From assembly GCA_024516035.1 (NCBI GenBank), contig CM044965.1:26265141-26329140 (forward strand): DNA of 64,000 nt, given 5' to 3'. Shown here piece by piece: positions 1 through 11,911 of this stretch. Both the position numbers and the translations under genes were made by a program. Position 1 is the first letter of the stretch; each line of letters begins with the position of its first letter. The notes below the pieces were generated by a model. That model saw only the letters and a list, made by a program, of their open reading frames with translations. It was not told where the DNA came from and did not search any database. The DNA comes from Bactericera cockerelli (lineage: Eukaryota; Arthropoda; Insecta; Hemiptera; Triozidae).

Positions 1-136
1 AAAACCCCTGCACACTGGATGATCTACTTCAGGCAAACGAAAAAGCAATAAATGTTTCAGAGTATTGGAAGTACAAAATTTGACCGAGGAACAAAGAGGA
101 GGACACGGAACGTAAGTATGATTGGCATACTGAAAA

Positions 137-210
137 AACGACTCTGTAAATCTCATTTTAGTCCGGTTTATGTGGCAGCACCCCCAAAACATTTTCCTGC
201 CCGCCGCTCC
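137..210 (-). repeat. Dispersed repeat L, short copy
   Basis: The segment around AAACCGGACTAAAATG, on the minus strand, matches the starts of the copies near 1503 and 21413. No coding potential recognised. Confidence 0.5.
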
Positions 211-241
211 TGTAGGCCACCTAAAGTTTTTAAAAGTATTT

Positions 242-352
242 TAAAAAGTTATCATATTTGTGTTAATCACTTTCGTGATATCACAACTACTCAAACTCGC
301 TTTACTAAATCTACGCTGAAACCGGGACTTGAACCACCGATTTCCAGGCCAC
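242..352 (-). repeat. SINE family C, truncated
   Basis: Reverse-strand match to the family C body (ATCATATTTGTGTTAATCAC) and head up to the GGTTCAAGTCCC box-B-like motif; the start of the head is missing. Confidence 0.65.
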
Positions 353-546
353 CTAACACAAAAGATATTATTCAGGCCTGCTAGGTACTCGTATCATTTC
401 AATAGTCTTGACAGTGTTGATAATGATTATAAAAAAATACAATAGTACCTACATTAGGCGGGCTAAATTAATTATCCCCGGCAATCTCGTCATACTTGTT
501 GTGAATATTTGCCATGCTCTGAGATATCTTAAGTGGTTCTCAACCG

Positions 547-652
547 GTACCCGGTAGCTCAGTGGTCAAGGCGCCTGTCTGGTAATCCAGAGGTCGCGGT
601 TTCGGCGTCGCGCGTCATGCCGACACCTTGACCACTGAGCTACCGGGATGTT
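547..652. repeat. Head-to-head tRNA-like SINE A heads (palindrome)
   Basis: The plus strand has CCCGGTAGCTCAGTGGTCAA and, about 80 bp on, its reverse complement TTGACCACTGAGCTACCGGG. The two arms face each other around a G+C-rich spacer that contains only one further head segment (CCAGAGGTCGCGG). The SINE body is absent. Confidence 0.75.
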
Positions 653-769
653 GAGTTGGATGTACATAAGTATGATAAATAGGTACACAAGTACACACAA
701 ATATACAGGGTGGCAATTTTTTGATGCAAAATCAACTCCAGGTGACATTCAAAGACTAAATTTTTTCTC

Positions 770-1015
770 GAAAATGCTTTGAAAAGGTGGTATAAAATGC
801 TTTGAGCATTCACTTCTCCTGGTGTTTACCTTCCAATAAAGAATGTTGTTATTATTATTATTATTATAGTAAGACTCTGAGGGTTAGATAGTAGGAAATG
901 TTTTGAGCATTAACCTCGCCTGGTGGTTACCTTACACTTCTTCTTCTTCTTCTTTCACCAACCTTTTCCCAATTTTATTTGGGGTCAGCGTGTTACCTTA
1001 CATTAAAGAGTATTA
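770..1015 (+). repeat. Two SINE family B 3' tails in tandem
   Basis: Both contain TTGAGCATT followed by a CCTGGTG..TACCTT motif. The first ends in (ATT)n at 845-868, and the second is interrupted by a (TTC)n run at 938-955. Confidence 0.65.
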
Positions 1016-1050
1016 TTCTTATTATGTGCTTTACTATATCTATAAGTAAA

Positions 1051-1192
1051 GTTATCATATTTGTGTTAATCACTTTCGTGATATCACAACTACTCAAACT
1101 AGCTTTACTAAATTTACGCTGAAACCGGGACTTGAACCACCGACCTCCAGGTTACAAGTCCGCTGCCTTATCGATCAAGCTACTGAGATCGG
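1051..1192 (-). repeat. SINE family C, near full length
   Basis: On the minus strand the element starts GATCTCAGTAGCTTGATCG, has a box-B-like GGTTCAAGTCCCGG, and ends with the body AACACAAATATGATAAC. About 142 bp, the typical length of this family here. Confidence 0.8.
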
Positions 1193-1502
1193 ATTATATC
1201 ATAAAGAGATATAAGGTATACATAAAATATAGAGATAAGGTATAATGCCATAAAAGTAAATTACATGATTATATATCAACACACCAAATTACATACACGC
1301 AATTTGTTTATTTCAAGGACAACAATAGTGGCGAGTTATTTTCTCAAGTCATGCTCAGCAGAGTTTGAGACTCAAGCATAACTCACTCGTTAGTGAGTTG
1401 AGTCACTCGGGCTGAACTTTGAGTTATTGTTGTATGGTGATTAGGGTGAACTTGAGTTTTCCTACACTCGTGAGTTTGAGGGTTGAGTATAGACTCTATC
1501 AG

Positions 1503-1800
1503 GCACGGACGGTGGGACAATGGTTTGGGGGTGCTGCCATATAAACCGGACTAAAATGGAATTTATTGAGTCGGACTCTCAGTATCTAAAGAGTTTAAGT
1601 TTGTTTACCATGCCAGTCATAATATTTTTATTTTTTTTAGTTTAGATCCCATCCTATGTTTTTTTGAGGTGATTTATTTCGTTTATGAATTAAATGAATA
1701 AGAAAATCAAAAGTATGCTTAATTATTCTAGAAGTGTGTGATAATGTTTATTGTGTACGAGAAAATTCTCTCTTCTTTTTTTCGTCGGGGGTGCTACAGA
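1503..1800 (+). repeat. Dispersed repeat L, long copy
   Basis: Shares several blocks in the same order with 21413-21670: GGTGCTGCC, AAACCGG.CTAAAATGG, TTTACCATGCC, CTAGAA.TGTGTGATAAT. Probably a non-autonomous transposable element; class not determined. Confidence 0.55.
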
Positions 1801-1932
1801 GAAATGTTTGTTTTATAATGTCCTATAACTCGTTAACATTTTTTTTTTACCATAGCTCTGAAACACCCTATGTGTAAATACAATTTATTACTGTGCAGCT
1901 GAGCACACCGAGTAGAGAATCCGTCAATAAGT

Positions 1933-2105
1933 GTAACACTTGCAAAAATTTAATTACAGTGTTAAGAAAATTGGTGTGATTTATTCAGTAACACTTGCAA
2001 AAATTTAATTACAGTGATTAAGAAAATTGGTCTGATTTATTCAGTAACACTTGCAAAAATTTAATTCCAGTGATCAGGAAAATTGGTCTGATTTATTCAG
2101 TAATT
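1933..2105. repeat. Tandem repeat, 3 copies of about 56 bp
   Basis: GTAACACTTGCAAAAATTTA recurs at 1933, 1988 and 2044, each followed by an AAGAAAATTGG-like block and TGATTTATTCA. The copies differ at only a few positions. Confidence 0.85.
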
Positions 2106-2609
2106 TCACAAGTCTTCTGAATTAGTACCTAGAGGTAAAATAGAAAATCTTCAGTTTTTTACACAGGATGTTGTAAAAATTAACCCTTTCACTGAATTTG
2201 TCCTTGCTCAGGGACATCAATTGATTTTGAAAATACCAGTGCTGCATTCTATGATTTTGTTTCTGTACTTTTTGGAGTTGTTTTTTTTTTTTTTTTTTGT
2301 TCTCTTCCCTCTTGATTTTCTCAGTAAAAACTGTGTAGTCTAGGGTTTGAACTGCGTTTGTAAACAAAAGATTTTTCAGTTTTGAAGATTTTTTTTTTTT
2401 GAAACATCATCTATGGACTCTAACAAACTCAAAAAAGCATCGTTCATAATTTTTTCCCAACTAATTCATAGATGTACAGTGAAAGGGTTAAGGGTCGAAT
2501 TTTAAGATAATAATAATAATACGTTTCTTTGTGTTATTATATCACAATTTTAGTATGTAGCGCAGATTTATAGGACTTTTCCTATTTTAATATCCCAATA
2601 TCTTTTTTT

Positions 2610-2715
2610 TTGTCTATAATTCAGCCACTGGTCGCTGCTGACATTAAAACAGCTACTCATTTTTCCTCACGAGGTATGAGTGGACCCCGAACATTCAAGT
2701 ACAGAGCAGAAAATA
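2610..2715 (-). repeat. SINE family G, partial
   Basis: Contains GCCACTGGTCGCTGCT, TTTTTCCTCACGAGGTATGA and GTACAGAGCAGAAAA, the 3' body of family G read in reverse; the tRNA-like head is lost. Confidence 0.65.
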
Positions 2716-3739
2716 TCCTGCCCGCGACCTCTGGATTACCAGACCGCCCGCCGCCTTTACCATGGTTTATGTTCTTTCAATCACATTACCGGTCAGACGC
2801 CTTGACCACTGACAGTGGCTTAGCTAGACCTACATTTCAGGGGGGGGGGGTTGGGGGATTTCGGGGGGGGGAGGGGTTCAGAAATCTCGCCTAACGTATA
2901 TTCCATCTTTGCTGGGGTTTCTTGGAAATTTCGGGGGGGGGGGGGGGTCTGTGCCCAAAACACCCCCCCTGGCTGCGCCACTGACCACTGGGACATAATA
3001 ACACAAAGAAAACAACAGTATTATTAAATAAATATGCCTAGAGGCTAAATTGTCGAATTGCTTATCCTACCAGAAGGGAATTAAAATTCCTCGGATAGTG
3101 TGTGAATAATTGATTAATTGAACGTGCCTGTATTATTCAGTAAATTCCTATTTAATAAACTCCCGTTATGAAATAGCACAATCATTACTATTATTTTGTA
3201 TTGTTTCGTATGTTGACGTTTAGACACATTCTTACAGGAATGTATTGTACTATTGGCCTGATATACAGGGTGTCCTAATTTTCGACAAACCAAATAACCA
3301 AGCGATTTGGCATAATTATGACATGTCAAATTAAATCAAGGTTGTCACAAAAAGAAGAAAAAAAAGTTCGGCTGATAAAAAAATAGCAATTTTAAACAAG
3401 TAATGCAATTGACCACGAAAAAAAGAGAGAAAAAAAGTGCCTCCGAGAATTTTTAATCGTTCAAAAGAAAGACACTTTTATTGCCGGATTCAGTGACAAA
3501 AAATTAGCGACTGATGAATTTTTTTTCGGGGAAAAAACTCGGAAACTATTCGAGAATCTCTGCTCAACTTTATGAATAAATAGTTGAGACGCAAAAAAGA
3601 AGAAGAAACAAATGGAGGACAAACAAAATCTGATGACCTACATCAATGTTCACATATAAAAAAATATGGGATAAGGAAAGTAAAATGTAGTAAACATACC
3701 AATGACCAACAAAAACCTTGCAAGCTAAGTGCAAAGTGT

Positions 3740-3875
3740 TTCTACTCGATTTTATCTCAATAAGGCTTATAACCTGGAGGTGGGTGGTTCAAGCCTAGAT
3801 TTAGTAAAGCGAGTTTGAGTAGTTGTGATATCAAGAAAGTGATTAACACAAATATGATAACTTTTCATTAACTTT
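3740..3875 (+). repeat. SINE family C, partial
   Basis: Contains AACCTGGAGGTGGGTGGTTC and AACACAAATATGATAAC; the head is truncated. Confidence 0.6.
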
Positions 3876-3929
3876 TTTTTTTAATAACACAAAAACACAT
3901 TTATTTATTCTCATAATTAAGATAATTAA

Positions 3930-4140
3930 TAACACTCTTTAGTGGAAGGTAACCACCACCAGGCGAGGTTAATGCTCAAAGCATTTTCTAGCACCTATAA
4001 CCCTCAGAGTCTTCTTAATATGTGGTCACAAACTCAAATTAATGAGAAAAAATTCATGCACTGGGTGGGATTCGAACCAACGGATCCCCACGCTCCCTGG
4101 ATTACCAGACTAGCGCTTTAACCACTTGACTGCCAGTGCA
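3930..4140 (-). repeat. SINE family B, near full length
   Basis: Reverse orientation: tail ACTCTTTAGTGGAAGGTAAC, body CCTCAGAGTCTT, box-B-like GGGATTCGAACCAACGG, and head ending TTGACTGCCAGTGCA. Confidence 0.8.
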
Positions 4141-4679
4141 AAGAAAGATATTATAACAGTCTTACAATCAGACACATAGCGAACAGAGCTGTCTGGCTAT
4201 CTAACTACCTAATTTCTCTTTAGCTAACGATGGTACATCTAACTAAAATAGGTAGGAAATACATATTAGATTTTTTATGGCCTTGTATACTTCATCTTCG
4301 CAAATTCAATGTCAAATGCGACTGAAATTCAATGTCATGTCGTTATTTGTTGCTAATTTTTTTTCGCCAAAACCAGAATTAAATGTCACGGCGGGTTATT
4401 GGTGCTTGACTCGACGGAATACATATTTTTTATTTATCATTCTCATTAGGATATTCTTATTCATGATTGGATGTATCCAAATTAATTGCCCTCTAGCTAT
4501 TTATTTAGCAATTAACTATCGAGGCATCTCTTCTTTTTATTATTTTGTGTAGAGCAAAGGTTTATGTATTTATAAATTTATTGCACACCAATAAACAAGA
4601 CTTTTTTTAGTTTCTGTGTATTTTCTTAACAAATAAAATTCCTCAACAATTAATAAGGGTATGCCCACTTTTTTTTTTT

Positions 4680-4931
4680 TAAGTGGGGTTTAACGTCGCT
4701 TTCAACTGCCATGGTCATATCACGACGGGGGTTTTACCCTCCATTCGCAGGAAACTCACAAACCTGCTACTCACATTGACCTCACCCAGCCTGAGTGGGG
4801 CCGGGAAAAGCCAGCGTCACGAGAATTAGAATTTGAATGGTCACCCATCCAAGTCTTAACCTCGCTGGATGTCGCTTAACTTCGGTGTTCTGAAGGGAAC
4901 CGGTGTATTCAACATGCCATCGACGCTGGCA
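4680..4931 (-). repeat. SINE family D (5S rRNA-derived), near full length
   Basis: On the minus strand the first 110 or so bases resemble 5S rRNA: GTTGAATACACCGGTTCCCT, CACCGAAGTTAAGCGAC, GACTTGGATGGGTGACC. The body then has GCCCCACTCAGGCTGGGTGA and ends ACGTTAAACCCC. This is the clearest 5S-headed copy. Confidence 0.85.
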
Positions 4932-5004
4932 CAAAAATCTTGTGCTGAAGGTGGGGAAAAATTTAGACTGTGAGTGTAAAAAGACTAGTTATGGCCGATT
5001 TATA

Positions 5005-5125
5005 AAGTAATAATACTGCCAGATTAGGACTAATGTGTCCGATTATACCAGCAGTAAGTCCAAAACCTATGTGAGGATAACTTGTGATGTCCCGGCTGGG
5101 TTTCGAACCCGTGATTTCTGGATTT
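5005..5125 (-). repeat. SINE family A, diverged
   Basis: Contains the family A tail in reverse and GTCCCGGCTGGGTTTCGAAC, the T-arm/acceptor part of the head; the rest of the head is gone. Confidence 0.6.
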
Positions 5126-5417
5126 ATGTTTTTTATGAAAAATTTCTTGTCATTTTTAACTTAGATACCTAATCGAGTAAAGTTTTGTTGTTCATTTATA
5201 TGTTTACTATGTAGACCTGTTTTGTTTTTGTTTTTGTTTTTTTAGTTATTGATTATTGATGTAGGTCATTCGTTTTTTTTTTTTTTGTCCATCTTTTTTT
5301 TCTTGCTTCGCAACGTTTTATTCGAACGCGTAACCTCTGGATTACCCGACTGGCCCCCCCCCTTCTGTATTATACTCCCAATTGCTTGTATTCGTCTTAC
5401 TAAATTATTGCCGTTGT

Positions 5418-5890
5418 TGGGATTTGAACCACCGAACTATAGGTTACGAGTTTGCCGCCTTATTGATAATAATAATAATAGAAATTTTCAGTGGAGGGTA
5501 ACCACCAGACGAGGTTAATGCTCAAAGCAGATTCTACCACCTAACCCAACAGCAGGGAATATTTTATTATCTGTTTAGACTAGGAGAAATTATATGTATA
5601 TTTATAATAACTTAAAAATATAAATAAAATTTGATTATTTGAAGAAGAAAAAACCCTCAGAGTCTTATTATTAAGTGGTCATATACTCGAATAATCTTAT
5701 CTATTAATTGAAAGAAAAAAAAAATATTTATATATTTATTTAGAAACTCTTTATTAGTAGAACATAAAAATTAAATATAAAAATTGACAATATTAATATA
5801 AACAAGAAAAAAAATCATGCATTGTGTTGGATTCGAACCAATAGTTCCCTACGCTACCTGGATTAGAGAATAGCGCCACTTGACCACCAA
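5418..5890 (-). repeat. SINE C head fragment and a broken SINE B
   Basis: 5418-5467 is a family C head piece. 5475-5545, 5653-5700 and 5815-5890 are consecutive pieces of one reverse SINE B split by two A+T-rich insertions. The second insertion carries TTTATTAGTAGAACATAAAA, a LINE 3'-tail motif also seen at 33530. Confidence 0.55.
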
Positions 5891-6479
5891 TGATCGAGCT
5901 ACTCAGTTCGGCTAATATTTTATTACAGGGTAATTTTGCATAGTAATTATTAAAATATTAAACAAAGTTAACAATTATTACGCTTTAGTTTTCGAAACAT
6001 GTTGAGATTGTTGAGCCACTGGTCTAACATTCACGAGATGTGAGCTATTGCAAATCCAGCCTAGTAAGATTTCAGTACCAATATTATACTTCTTCAGCTC
6101 AATTACTTGTATAATTATAATTGTATACGTATATAAAGTACATAATAAATTTATATTAATTATAGCATCGGGTAACGCGGGGTCGACTTAGAACGTGGAT
6201 TAGACCAGAGCTATCGCAAAGCCTGGTACATTTCATAGCCATTTATAAAGTTTAAGTAAAAAAAATGTTATTTTTTCTTAATGTTTCTACGGGAACTACC
6301 CATTTTTACAAAGTCCCTACATAAAAAAATCAATTGAACAAAATAAAAAAAATACAAGTGAATATAAAACTAATATAAAAACGACTGGTTGATGATTAGT
6401 GCAGGCTAAATATTTCCGAAAGTTGAATTTTTATGATGGACATTCTCAATATGGGTAATATTATAACTTGGTGACCATA

Positions 6480-6765
6480 AAGAGGTACAGTTATCATATT
6501 TGTGTTCATCACAATAAAATTTAAGTAAGTTAAAAGAAATGTTATCATATTTGTGTTAATACTAAATTATTTCCGATAAATTTCTAATATTAAAAATCGG
6601 AAGTATTTTTGCTTAACTTGGGACTCAAACCACCGACCTCCTGATTACAAGTTGGTCTGCTATTACAGATTAAGAGCTATTGCAAAATCTATTAAGAGCT
6701 TGAACCACCGACCTCCAGGTTACAAGTCCGCCGCCTAATGATCAAGCTACTGAGGTCACCTAATC
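6480..6765 (-). repeat. SINE family C fragments, overlapping copies
   Basis: Two body starts (TTATCATATTTGTGTT at about 6490 and 6542) and two head segments (ACCACCGACCTCC at about 6629 and 6705) indicate nested or duplicated copies. Confidence 0.55.
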
Positions 6766-7203
6766 TCTTATAACGAAAATCGCACCCTTCACTATCATCA
6801 GAACTGAATAAACCTAGCGCAAGCTAATATGCGCCCCTTGGCTATTTGAGATACATAAAACAGAGGAGAAATGGCGATTCTCGTACCCCTTAAGGAAATT
6901 TATGCAATAAATGATCACTTATTAGTTACGAGTGAAGAAAATTGATTACATTGCATTGATTACATGGCAATTTCAAAAAAAAAAAAATACATTAGACTCC
7001 TATGGGGAAGTATTAGCATATTGAAATCGATATCGCAAAATTACTAAGTTCAAGAACATAACATGTATACATTTTTACTATTAAAAAAAGGTACAAGTAT
7101 ATTTGACTATAATACATTATAATTATGTATAGGTAATCTATAGTCATATAAACAACACGATAGACCATCTTATTTAATGCTTAATAAACATTATTATTAT
7201 TAG

Positions 7204-8937
7204 TAGGGGTAATTACGAACGATTTTGAGCTACATTTTATAAACATATCTGTAACCCTGAGTTGCTTTTGTAAAATCCATGTCTTGTGATTTTTTTGGTA
7301 TATAGACTTATTTAGCATTCTAATGGTGCATTATAAATAGTTTTGTGCATACTGTAGTATCTGTTTAGTGGTGTTCTTATTTACCCCCGCCTGTTCGCAT
7401 TTACCCCCGCCTGACGGGGTAAATGCGAACACATTATACAATATTAAAAACGAACTTTTTAATGGCAATATGTGCTTTTTATGTACAAATAATACACCAA
7501 AATTGTAGGTTCTTTGTGTCTTTAGCCACCTGTATGACAATATGCAAAGTTTATGGACACACAGGATAGTGGTTTGAATCCTAACCACGAAGGTAGTCAG
7601 CTCTTATCAAATAGGGTATCTCTATCTTGCAAATAATAGTAATAATAATAATTTCGTGTCCGTGAGATAGGTATAGATACCTAAATCACGGTGGTGAGAG
7701 GATTATATGGACGCCCAGATCCAATGTCTAGGTACTTTTCATGCCCATTGATTCTATTTGGTTTTAACATCCTGACTTGAGGTAGGCAGGACGGGGGTTT
7801 CACCCTCCATTCGCTGGGAATCGTACTAGCTACCCACATTAACCTCACCCAGCCTGGGTGGGGCCGGAATCGCCAGCCTCACATGTTCGGAGGGGACAGA
7901 ATTTTCTGTGCGAAAAGTCTGCTCCAACCGGGAATCGAACTAAGGATCTCTGGACTACGGGCAGTAGTCACAACCGTTACGCCACGGAGGCTGGTAATAA
8001 AAGCATAATAATAGTAATAGTTAATTATGAGAGCTTTTGAAGGGTGTTTTTTATATTTTTAAATTTTTTTTTACAGATTTTGGTCTTATCAATAGTTTCT
8101 AGGTCATTGTCAATCTCAGATTTGTCTTCTTCTACCTTCATTTCTTTCTTCTTTTTTGAAACTGTTCCCCCTATATTTCTTTTCGTTTTCTACACTTTCA
8201 TTTTTCTTCCTTTCTTTTGCTATGTTCAAGTACACAAATACCTTCATTGGGTCCAATACATTAGGGTACTAATATCTTGGTACATCTTACAACCTCCCAG
8301 TATTTCAGGATTTTGAGCCTTACGTTTGGAAAATTCTACTTTGGTTTGCGGAATCTCAAAACACTGCCGTTGCTCTTCTGACAGCCAGGTTGCCATTAAA
8401 AACATCTAATACGATAGCAGATATCATTTGTGCTTCTGTATACAAAGGAGGTGGTTTCTTCATCTTGTAGTTCCGGGTCATTCTGAGTGTTTTGATAAAT
8501 ACAAAAAAAAGTTATAGGGTAAAACAAACACCCAAAATATGCGTTCGTAATTACCCCATAGCAAAAAAATGCGGGGGTAATTAAGAACACCCAAAAAGTA
8601 TAACTTAAAAAATGGTTAAAACAATTATTTTTGTAAAATAATAACCAAAAACATGCTTATCAATAATTAAAAGTAAAATAATGATAAAAATTCAAGTAAC
8701 ACTTACCTAAAAAATTGTTTTAAAAAAATCAAAAACTTCAAAAAACAATTTTTTTGATAGATCTATTTTCACTAGCTTACTAACTACAACTGAAAATAAA
8801 TACTATCGAAAACTCGTGTTCAACCTGTAAAAACAATTCAAAATAATAGTATTCAACCACCAGATTCGAAATATCTTATCCTGTTTAGGTACAATGACCA
8901 CTGTTCGTAATTACCCCCTGTTCGTAAATACCCCCCT
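7204..8937. mobile_element. Candidate 1.7-kb terminal-inverted-repeat element
   Basis: The left end GGGGTAATTACGAAC (7206-7220) is answered at the right by GTTCGTAATTACCCC (about 8903-8917). Related TTTACCCCC/GGGGGTAA motifs recur inside at 7380-7432 and 8540-8595. No transposase was recognised. A SINE E copy lies inside. Class unknown. Confidence 0.45.
7786..7995 (-). repeat. SINE family E, near full length
   Basis: On the minus strand the head has CAGCCTCCGTGGCGTAACGG, a T-arm-like GTTCGATTCCCGG and the body CCCACCCAGGCTGGGTGAGG; it ends GGTGAAACCCCCGTCCTG. Confidence 0.8.
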
Positions 8938-9265
8938 TGACTACATTATAATTATTTGACTATATATTTATAATTATGATTTATGAAATATCGAAAACTT
9001 GTAATTTAATGATATTACAATTAAACTGTAATTTAATTTAATGATAAAAAATAATAATGATTATAATATTATTAAAATGGAACACTCACAGTATATGTAA
9101 CCACAAGATGTATGTGGAAGATATTAGAGAGGATAATTATTGTGAATTTAGATGGATTGAAATTTTAAATCCAAGGACTTTGATTTGATATTTTGACCGA
9201 AAACCAATAGATTTTTTTGTTGCAATATTATATGCACCTGCAATTATGATGTGTGCCGACTACCG

Positions 9266-9345
9266 ACATCAGTAGCTTGATCAATAAGTTTAACCTGGAG
9301 GGCGGTGATTCAAGTCCCGGTTTCAGCGTAGATTTATAGAGAGGT
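9266..9345 (+). repeat. SINE family C, 5' part
   Basis: Starts GACATCAGTAGCTTGATC and continues to TTTCAGCGTAGATTTA; the 3' part is replaced. Confidence 0.6.
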
Positions 9346-9771
9346 AACTTTGAGATGAAAAACATTCTCTAATATCCAAGTTTCTCTTATACCCAGGTTC
9401 TACTGTATTACCTCGGTTATTAACCTGAATTATCGCTGGCCTTGGTAGACAGGAAACAAAATTAGATATAAAACCCCTTCATATAGATATATAGTGCCCC
9501 TTCAATTTTCTTATCTTAATCTGGAAATAAGAAATCTTGTCTTATCACTCTCATAGTTAGGTATCAGTGATAGATAGGTATCTCGTATGATAATATACTA
9601 TGAAGATATGTACCAGACTGCTAGATAAGGATTTTATGATTTAGCTATGTGCTAATATTATGCATCTGATTGCGGACGCTAGTTGCAGAATTCAGGCCTA
9701 TTATAAATATTATAGATGTGTAAATGTATGAATTATTTATGTTGAAAGAAGAGCGTCTTTACACTCTTTAT

Positions 9772-10012
9772 AAGCCAGCGTCGAGGGCGCGTTGAATGCA
9801 CCGGTCCTCGTAGGATCACCGAAGTTAAGCAAAGTCCATCAAGGTGAATACTTCGTGATGCTGGCATTCCGGGTCAAAACCTAGGCTGGATGAGTTTAAT
9901 TCGAGTAGTTGGTTTGTGAGTTTCCTGCGAATGGAGAATAACACCCCCGTCGTGATAATTATGACCATGACCATTGACCATGCAGTTGAAAGCGACGTTA
10001 AACCCCCCAAAA
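9772..10012 (+). repeat. SINE family D (5S-derived)
   Basis: GAATGCACCGGTCCTCGTAG and ATCACCGAAGTTAAGCAA are 5S-like. The body has TTTCCTGCGAATGGAG and AACACCCCCGTCGTGAT and ends GCGACGTTAAACCCC followed by an A-tract. Confidence 0.8.
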
Positions 10013-10104
10013 AAAAACACTCTTTACAACTTTTGGTAATATCATGTTGGAATTCTCATAGAGTGACAAATCTTAGAATAGTTATCAAGGGCTATAGATA
10101 ACTA

Positions 10105-10235
10105 TAAAATTCTCTCTCTCCCCCCCCCCCCCTTTCTCTCTTTCTCCCTCTCTCTCTCTCTCTCTCTCTTTCTCACTCTGTCTATCTCTTTCTCTCTCTC
10201 TCTCTTACCCTCTTCCTCTCTCGTATCTTGTTATA
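10105..10235. repeat. (CT)n-rich microsatellite
   Basis: An impure TCTC/CCCC tract of roughly 130 bp that contains a 12-nt C-run. Confidence 0.9.
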
Positions 10236-10454
10236 CACTTCTGTCTCTGAGGAGAGACTGGGGGCCCCACGCAACCAACCGATGACCAAAATATAGCCAC
10301 CTGCAAGACATGAGTACATCCATTAGTCCTAACCTTGAGCTAGTGGCCAACGGTGATTCAGTCTTGCCAAATAGATCTATGAATTATGCCAAATAGATGT
10401 TTGAGATGTGTATCTATCTGCTTAATCTGTTGGGAGAGATAATGATAATAATAA

Positions 10455-10745
10455 GATAACGGATCTCAGTCGTTTGATCGATAAGGCGGCGGACTTGTAC
10501 CCTGGAGGTCAGTGGTTCAAGTCCCAAGTTAAGAATACATTTAGTAAAGCGAGTTTGAGTAGTTCTGACATCACAAAAGTGAATAACACAAATATGAAAA
10601 CTTAACTAACTTAACAAATAGATGTTTGAGATGTGTATTTATCGACTTTATCTGATGGGAGAGATAATGATAATAATAATAAGATAACCGACCTCAGTAG
10701 CTTGATCGATAGGGTGGCGTAACCTGGAGGTCGGTGATTCAAGGG
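10455..10745 (+). repeat. SINE family C full copy followed by a second head
   Basis: 10455-10607 is a complete family C copy. 10684-10745 is a second head cut after GGTCGGTGATTCAAG. The intervening ATAGATGTTTGAGATGTGTA also occurs at about 10391-10410, so a local duplication is likely. Confidence 0.65.
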
Positions 10746-10939
10746 GTCCATTTAAATTTTGGGGTTTGTTGGACAAAATGAATTGCCATTGGGTATACAA
10801 TGTGAACCAATCACAAGGAAGTGTTGTGTCCATAATTGACAGTGAATGATATGAATATGAAATACCGAATGTTCGTTGTTTGAAGTGTTTTAATCCTTTG
10901 AGGTCTTTTTTATTTTTTTAACGTCTCTTCATCTAAGTT

Positions 10940-11070
10940 ATTCGAGGCGGGGGGTTTACCCTCCACTTGCTGAAATCTTACAAATCAGCTACTCACATTG
11001 ACCTCACCCAGCCCGGGTTGGGTGGAAATGCCAGCATCACGAAGTCTTCACCTCGCTGGACGTTTGCACG
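10940..11070 (-). repeat. SINE family D body, 5S head mostly lost
   Basis: Contains GGGGGTTTACCCTCCACTTG, ACCTCACCCAGCCCGGGTTG and only a short 5S remnant (CCTCGCTGGACG). Confidence 0.6.
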
Positions 11071-11097
11071 GGTGCTGAAATGTAATAATAATACCAT

Positions 11098-11190
11098 CAG
11101 TATAAAAACACTCTTCAGTGGAAGGTAACCACCAGGCAAGGTTAATGCTCAAAGCATTTTCTACTACCTAACTCTCAGAGTCTTATGTGG
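11098..11190 (-). repeat. SINE family B 3' tail
   Basis: ACTCTTCAGTGGAAGGTAAC through CTCTCAGAGTCTTATG; truncated before the head by the next repeat. Confidence 0.65.
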
Positions 11191-11194
11191 AACA

Positions 11195-11345
11195 TACCTG
11201 GGGAGCTGTTTCGAGCTTATTTGCTCTCATCAGCAGGTAATAGTTCTGAATATCCATGCCATCGACTAACCTTTCTATTTTAATCAGTATAAACAGAAAA
11301 GTGAGAGGTTGTACTAGATGTACATGAATGTACTATATAACAACA
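11195..11345 (-). repeat. Dispersed repeat M
   Basis: The reverse complement matches 48686-48815 closely, including GGATATTCAGAA, ATTACCTGCTGATGAGAGCA and AATAAGCTC.AAACAGCT. Because it occurs twice it is treated as a transposable-element piece, not an exon. Confidence 0.6.
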
Positions 11346-11349
11346 ATAA

Positions 11350-11537
11350 CAACACTCTTTAGTGGAAGGTAACCACCAGGCGAGGCTAGTGATCAAAGCA
11401 TTTTCTGCCACCTAACCCTCAGCGTCTCATTACTATGTGGTCACAAACTCAAATAAATGAGGAAAAAATAATGCATTGGATGGGATTCGAACCAACGGAT
11501 CCCTAAGCTCCTGGATTAACCACTTGACCACCAATCA
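11350..11537 (-). repeat. SINE family B, near full length
   Basis: Tail ACTCTTTAGTGGAAGGTAAC, box-B-like GGGATTCGAACCAACGG, and a head shortened by a small deletion (GCTCCTGGATTAACCAC). Confidence 0.75.
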
Positions 11538-11911
11538 GTAACAATCATAACAATATACATGACTAGAACACTATCAATAGTAATTATTGGTGAAGTTCAA
11601 ACACTTCATTGACGAAACTTCTTGGATAGGAGCTCTGGGGAACTTGGCACTTTTTTCAATGTTAGTTTTTTTGGGGTATTCATTACTATAATACCATCAA
11701 TAATAATATTAGTGAAGTTCTCAAATAGTAGAAAAAAGTTCTAAGTGTAGGAATGTATCAATGTAATCATCAATCAAATATTGAATGATTTTGGTCCATG
11801 AATTTCGTCAGAATGTCCTCAGGGCATGTTGAATAATCAGCAAATTTCTCTCGTCGAAGGCTATTATGATTATTCTTTTGTTGTTGTTGTTGGTGGCGTT
11901 GCTGTTTATTT

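Noticed and set aside
4800..4931. True 5S rRNA gene
   Set aside because: Only the head resembles 5S; it is fused to a SINE body and carries several changes.
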